Source: an uncultured Eubacteriales bacterium
GTDB taxonomy: Bacteria; Bacillota; Clostridia; Oscillospirales; Oscillospiraceae
Reading direction: 5' to 3'
Assembly (NCBI GenBank): GCA_900549865.1
Contig: URPU01000101.1
Location: 1-7,242 of the forward strand
DNA length: 7,242 nt
Under the pieces are notes generated by a model. The model saw only the letters and a program-made list of their open reading frames with translations. It ran no database searches and was not told the DNA's origin. Below are positions 5,721-7,242 of the stretch, piece after piece. Position 1 is the stretch's first letter; every line of letters begins with the position of its first letter. Made by a program: the position numbers and the translations under genes.

Positions 5721-5761
5721 TTTATACCCATTAATTTATACCATTTTTGCCTTATATGCAA
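5721..5761 (-). promoter_or_regulatory. Promoter region of the GH2 gene with a direct repeat
   Basis: On the minus strand TGGTATAAA (5743-5735) is an extended -10 box with TTGCAT (5761-5756) 15 nt upstream, giving a start near 5728 and a leader of about 35 nt. A second copy, GGGTATAAA, lies 14 bp nearer the gene (-10 at 5726-5721). The plus strand shows this as a direct repeat of TTTATACC at 5721 and 5735. The two could be tandem -10 boxes or half-sites for a regulator. Confidence 0.5.
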
Positions 5762-5815
5762 CAGAGATGTTTACGCGCCAGGAAAATGTTTTACTTTTCT
5801 GAAACATATCTTTGC

Positions 5816-5857
5816 TTAATTACGAAATATATTTCTGCTACTATACACTTGCAAGTG
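5816..5857 (+). promoter_or_regulatory. Possible rightward promoter with a 12-bp palindrome at the start site
   Basis: TGCTACTAT (5836-5844) is an extended -10 element with a weak TTAATT at 17-nt spacing (5816-5821). It is followed at once by CACTTGCAAGTG (5846-5857), a perfect 12-bp palindrome placed where an operator would overlap +1. The promoter score is modest; the palindrome is clear. Confidence 0.35.
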
Positions 5858-5892
5858 CAGAGCGGATCTTTTTCATTTTGTTCTCTTTCATG

Positions 5893-5922
5893 AATGCAGC
5901 GTCACGAAGGTGGCGCTGCATT
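5893..5922 (+). terminator. 13-bp hairpin in the divergent intergenic region
   Basis: AATGCAGCGTCAC (5893-5905) pairs with GTGGCGCTGCATT (5910-5922) around a GAAG loop. The only imperfect pair is U-G on the plus-strand RNA but C-A on the minus strand, so the structure fits a rightward transcript. Only a short T-run (to 5923) follows. It could end a short RNA starting near 5850, or be an attenuator or structured DNA site. Confidence 0.45.
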
Positions 5923-5993
5923 TGCGTTCGGGCCGGGAAAGCCCTCCGTCAAGCCGGAACACGGCGAGGCATTTATTAAAAATCCCATGCGCG

Positions 5994-6022
5994 TTGACTT
6001 TGCGGCGGAGATAAAATATAAT
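5994..6022 (+). promoter_or_regulatory. Strong sigma-A promoter for the patatin-like gene
   Basis: TTGACT (5994-5999) and a consensus TATAAT (6017-6022) are separated by exactly 17 nt. Transcription should start near 6029, giving a leader of about 34 nt with GGGAGG (6048-6053) 9 nt before the ATG at 6063. The -10 box includes the A and T of the in-frame ATG at 6021, which therefore cannot be the start on this transcript. Confidence 0.88.
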
Positions 6023-6062
6023 GACATATATCACAGGAAAAATTACCGGGAGGCATGACACG

Positions 6063-7148
6063 ATGCAGCTGAAGCTTGACAACAGCAAGACCTATGCCAT
6101 CGCCCTCGAGGGCGGCGGCGCGAAGGGCGCGTATGAAATAGGCGTATGGCGCGCGCTGGACGAGGCCGGAATAAAATACAACGCCGTATCGGGCACGTCG
6201 GTCGGCGCGCTGAACGGCTCTCTCATGGCGATGCGCGACCTGCCGCGCGCGGAGAACGCATGGAAGGACATGCGTCTTTCCAAGGTGATAGATCTGGACA
6301 AGGAGCAGGAGGAAAACCTCAGCCGCGCCTTCAACGGCGACATTGAGCTTGGGGACGCGCGCGAGCTTATCCCGGAGGCGTGGGAGATAATCAAAAACCG
6401 CGGGCTGGATGTCGCCCCGCTGCGCGCATGGGTGCGCGAGGTGGTGGACGCGGAGAAGGTGAAGAACTCCGACGTGGAGCTTTTCGTCTCCACGGTATCG
6501 CTGAGCGACAGAAAGGCGCTGGAAATCAAGGTGAACGACCTGCCGGTGGACGAGATATGCGACATGCTGCTGGCAAGCGCGTACCACCCCAGCTTCAAGC
6601 TTGAGCCGCTGGGCGGCAAGCTGTACACCGACGGCGGCTTTGTGGACACGCTGCCGCTGCACGCGCTGGTGACGCACGGCTACAAGGATATAATCGCGGT
6701 GCGCATTCCCGGCATGGGGCGGGAGAGGCACTTCAAGATACCGGACGACGTGAGCATCACCTACATCGCGCCGGTGAGCGATCTGGGCGGCGTGCTGAAC
6801 TTCGACGCGGCGCAGTCGCGGCGGGATATGGCGATAGGCTATCTGGACGCAAAGCGCGTGCTGTACGGGCTGTACGGCAGGCAGTATTACATTGAGCGCA
6901 GCATGACGGAAAGGCAGGCGCTGGAGCTGCTGCTGGACGCCGCGCCGGACGGGGCGGAGCTGCGCGGCTATATCGAGCACAGCCTGCCGCGCATCGCGCG
7001 CGGGCTTGTCGCGGAGGACGGCGGCTATTACGAGATTTTAGCCGCACTCATGGAGCGCGCGGCAAAGAAGCAGGGCATCGAGGCGATGCGCATATACAAG
7101 GACACGGAGCTTCTGTCCATGCTGGAGAAGCTGAGCGCAGAGGAATAA
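6063..7148 (+). CDS. Patatin-like phospholipase (RssA-type acyl hydrolase)
   Basis: Predicted lipid acyl hydrolase of 361 aa using a Ser-Asp dyad. ALEGGGAKGAYEIG (residues 14-27) holds the glycine-rich oxyanion loop, GTSVG (44-48) carries nucleophile Ser46, and DGGF (190-193) supplies catalytic Asp190, so all three patatin blocks are intact and in order. The patatin domain ends around residue 230; the remainder is a helical, charged extension of unknown role. There is no signal peptide or membrane helix, so it is cytoplasmic, perhaps acting at the inner membrane face. The substrate is unknown. The start at 6063 replaces a longer frame from 6021, because the promoter -10 box overlaps that ATG and a GGGAGG site precedes 6063. 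It is divergent from the GH2 gene, with its own promoter, and ends before two GC-rich hairpins, so it is probably monocistronic. Confidence 0.93.
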   Translation: MQLKLDNSKTYAIALEGGGAKGAYEIGVWRALDEAGIKYNAVSGTSVGALNGSLMAMRDLPRAENAWKDMRLSKVIDLDKEQEENLSRAFNGDIELGDARELIPEAWEIIKNRGLDVAPLRAWVREVVDAEKVKNSDVELFVSTVSLSDRKALEIKVNDLPVDEICDMLLASAYHPSFKLEPLGGKLYTDGGFVDTLPLHALVTHGYKDIIAVRIPGMGRERHFKIPDDVSITYIAPVSDLGGVLNFDAAQSRRDMAIGYLDAKRVLYGLYGRQYYIERSMTERQALELLLDAAPDGAELRGYIEHSLPRIARGLVAEDGGYYEILAALMERAAKKQGIEAMRIYKDTELLSMLEKLSAEE

Positions 7149-7166
7149 ACCCGGAATAAATTCAGC

Positions 7167-7186
7167 CGGCGGCCAAATGGCCGCCG
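7167..7186 (+). terminator. GC-rich hairpin after the patatin-like gene
   Basis: Perfect 8-bp stem CGGCGGCC / GGCCGCCG with an AAAT loop, 18 bp after the stop codon. No T-run follows on the plus strand, so it is an imperfect intrinsic terminator or a 3'-end stabilising structure. Confidence 0.45.
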
Positions 7187-7215
7187 ACTCAGTATGTCAA
7201 AAAAGCCTCGCAGAG

Positions 7216-7237
7216 TTTCGCGTCCGCAGACGCGAAA
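7216..7237 (-). terminator. Hairpin at the right edge, possible terminator for a leftward gene outside the window
   Basis: Perfect 9-bp stem TTTCGCGTC / GACGCGAAA with a CGCA loop. On the minus strand it is followed after 11 nt by TTTTTT (about 7204-7199), suggesting part of a terminator for a gene entering from the right. The window ends too soon to see a full stem. Confidence 0.35.
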
Positions 7238-7242
7238 GCAGT

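Noticed and set aside
5976..6980. A 334-codon open frame on the minus strand opposite the patatin-like gene
   Set aside because: Same pattern: His- and Arg-rich shadow of a gene with intact patatin motifs and a good promoter.
1..7242. CRISPR array or defence-system genes
   Set aside because: No evenly spaced direct repeats and no Cas, restriction or toxin-antitoxin motifs were seen in any credible frame.

Overview
The window looks like chromosomal DNA of a fairly GC-rich member of the Clostridia (Firmicutes), plausibly a gut Oscillospiraceae-type anaerobe. This is an inference from sigma-A-type promoters, strong GGAGG ribosome binding sites, a one-piece tmRNA, an iron-sulfur-flavoprotein-like oxidoreductase and a cytoplasmic glycoside hydrolase family 2 enzyme. 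No species can be named from the sequence alone.

Layout, left to right. Positions 1-776 hold the 3' end of an unrecognised rightward gene, a bidirectional hairpin terminator and a leftward orphan gene of 145 codons, in DNA that looks more AT-rich than the rest. Next comes a leftward trans-translation cluster: smpB (tmRNA-binding protein), a cyclophilin-type prolyl isomerase whose ATG overlaps the smpB stop codon by 4 bp, and ssrA (tmRNA, 777-1126). A promoter is visible ahead of smpB, but none can be seen directly ahead of ssrA. Upstream lies a leftward flavoprotein gene, and upstream of that a 779-codon GH2 beta-galactosidase-like gene. A divergent intergenic region of about 370 bp separates the GH2 gene from a rightward patatin-like phospholipase gene that fills the right end and is followed by two GC-rich hairpins.

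The main discovery candidate lies between the GH2 and flavoprotein genes. The gap of about 425 bp is almost entirely one element of about 385 bp (2949-3333). It is bounded by 25-bp imperfect terminal inverted repeats (21 of 25 match, all differences transitions), flanked on both sides by TA, and has more inverted repeats inside. It encodes no transposase, so it looks like a non-autonomous miniature inverted-repeat element (MITE) of the TA-targeting type. Removing it would bring the GH2 stop and the flavoprotein start to about 38 bp apart, which suggests it split an operon.

Other points: a TTGACT-N17-TATAAT promoter overlaps the first in-frame ATG of the patatin gene and moves the real start to 6063; the tmRNA carries the tag GKTYKLKNDNDTVLLAA; and the GH2 enzyme has Cys where Tyr usually follows the nucleophile Glu.
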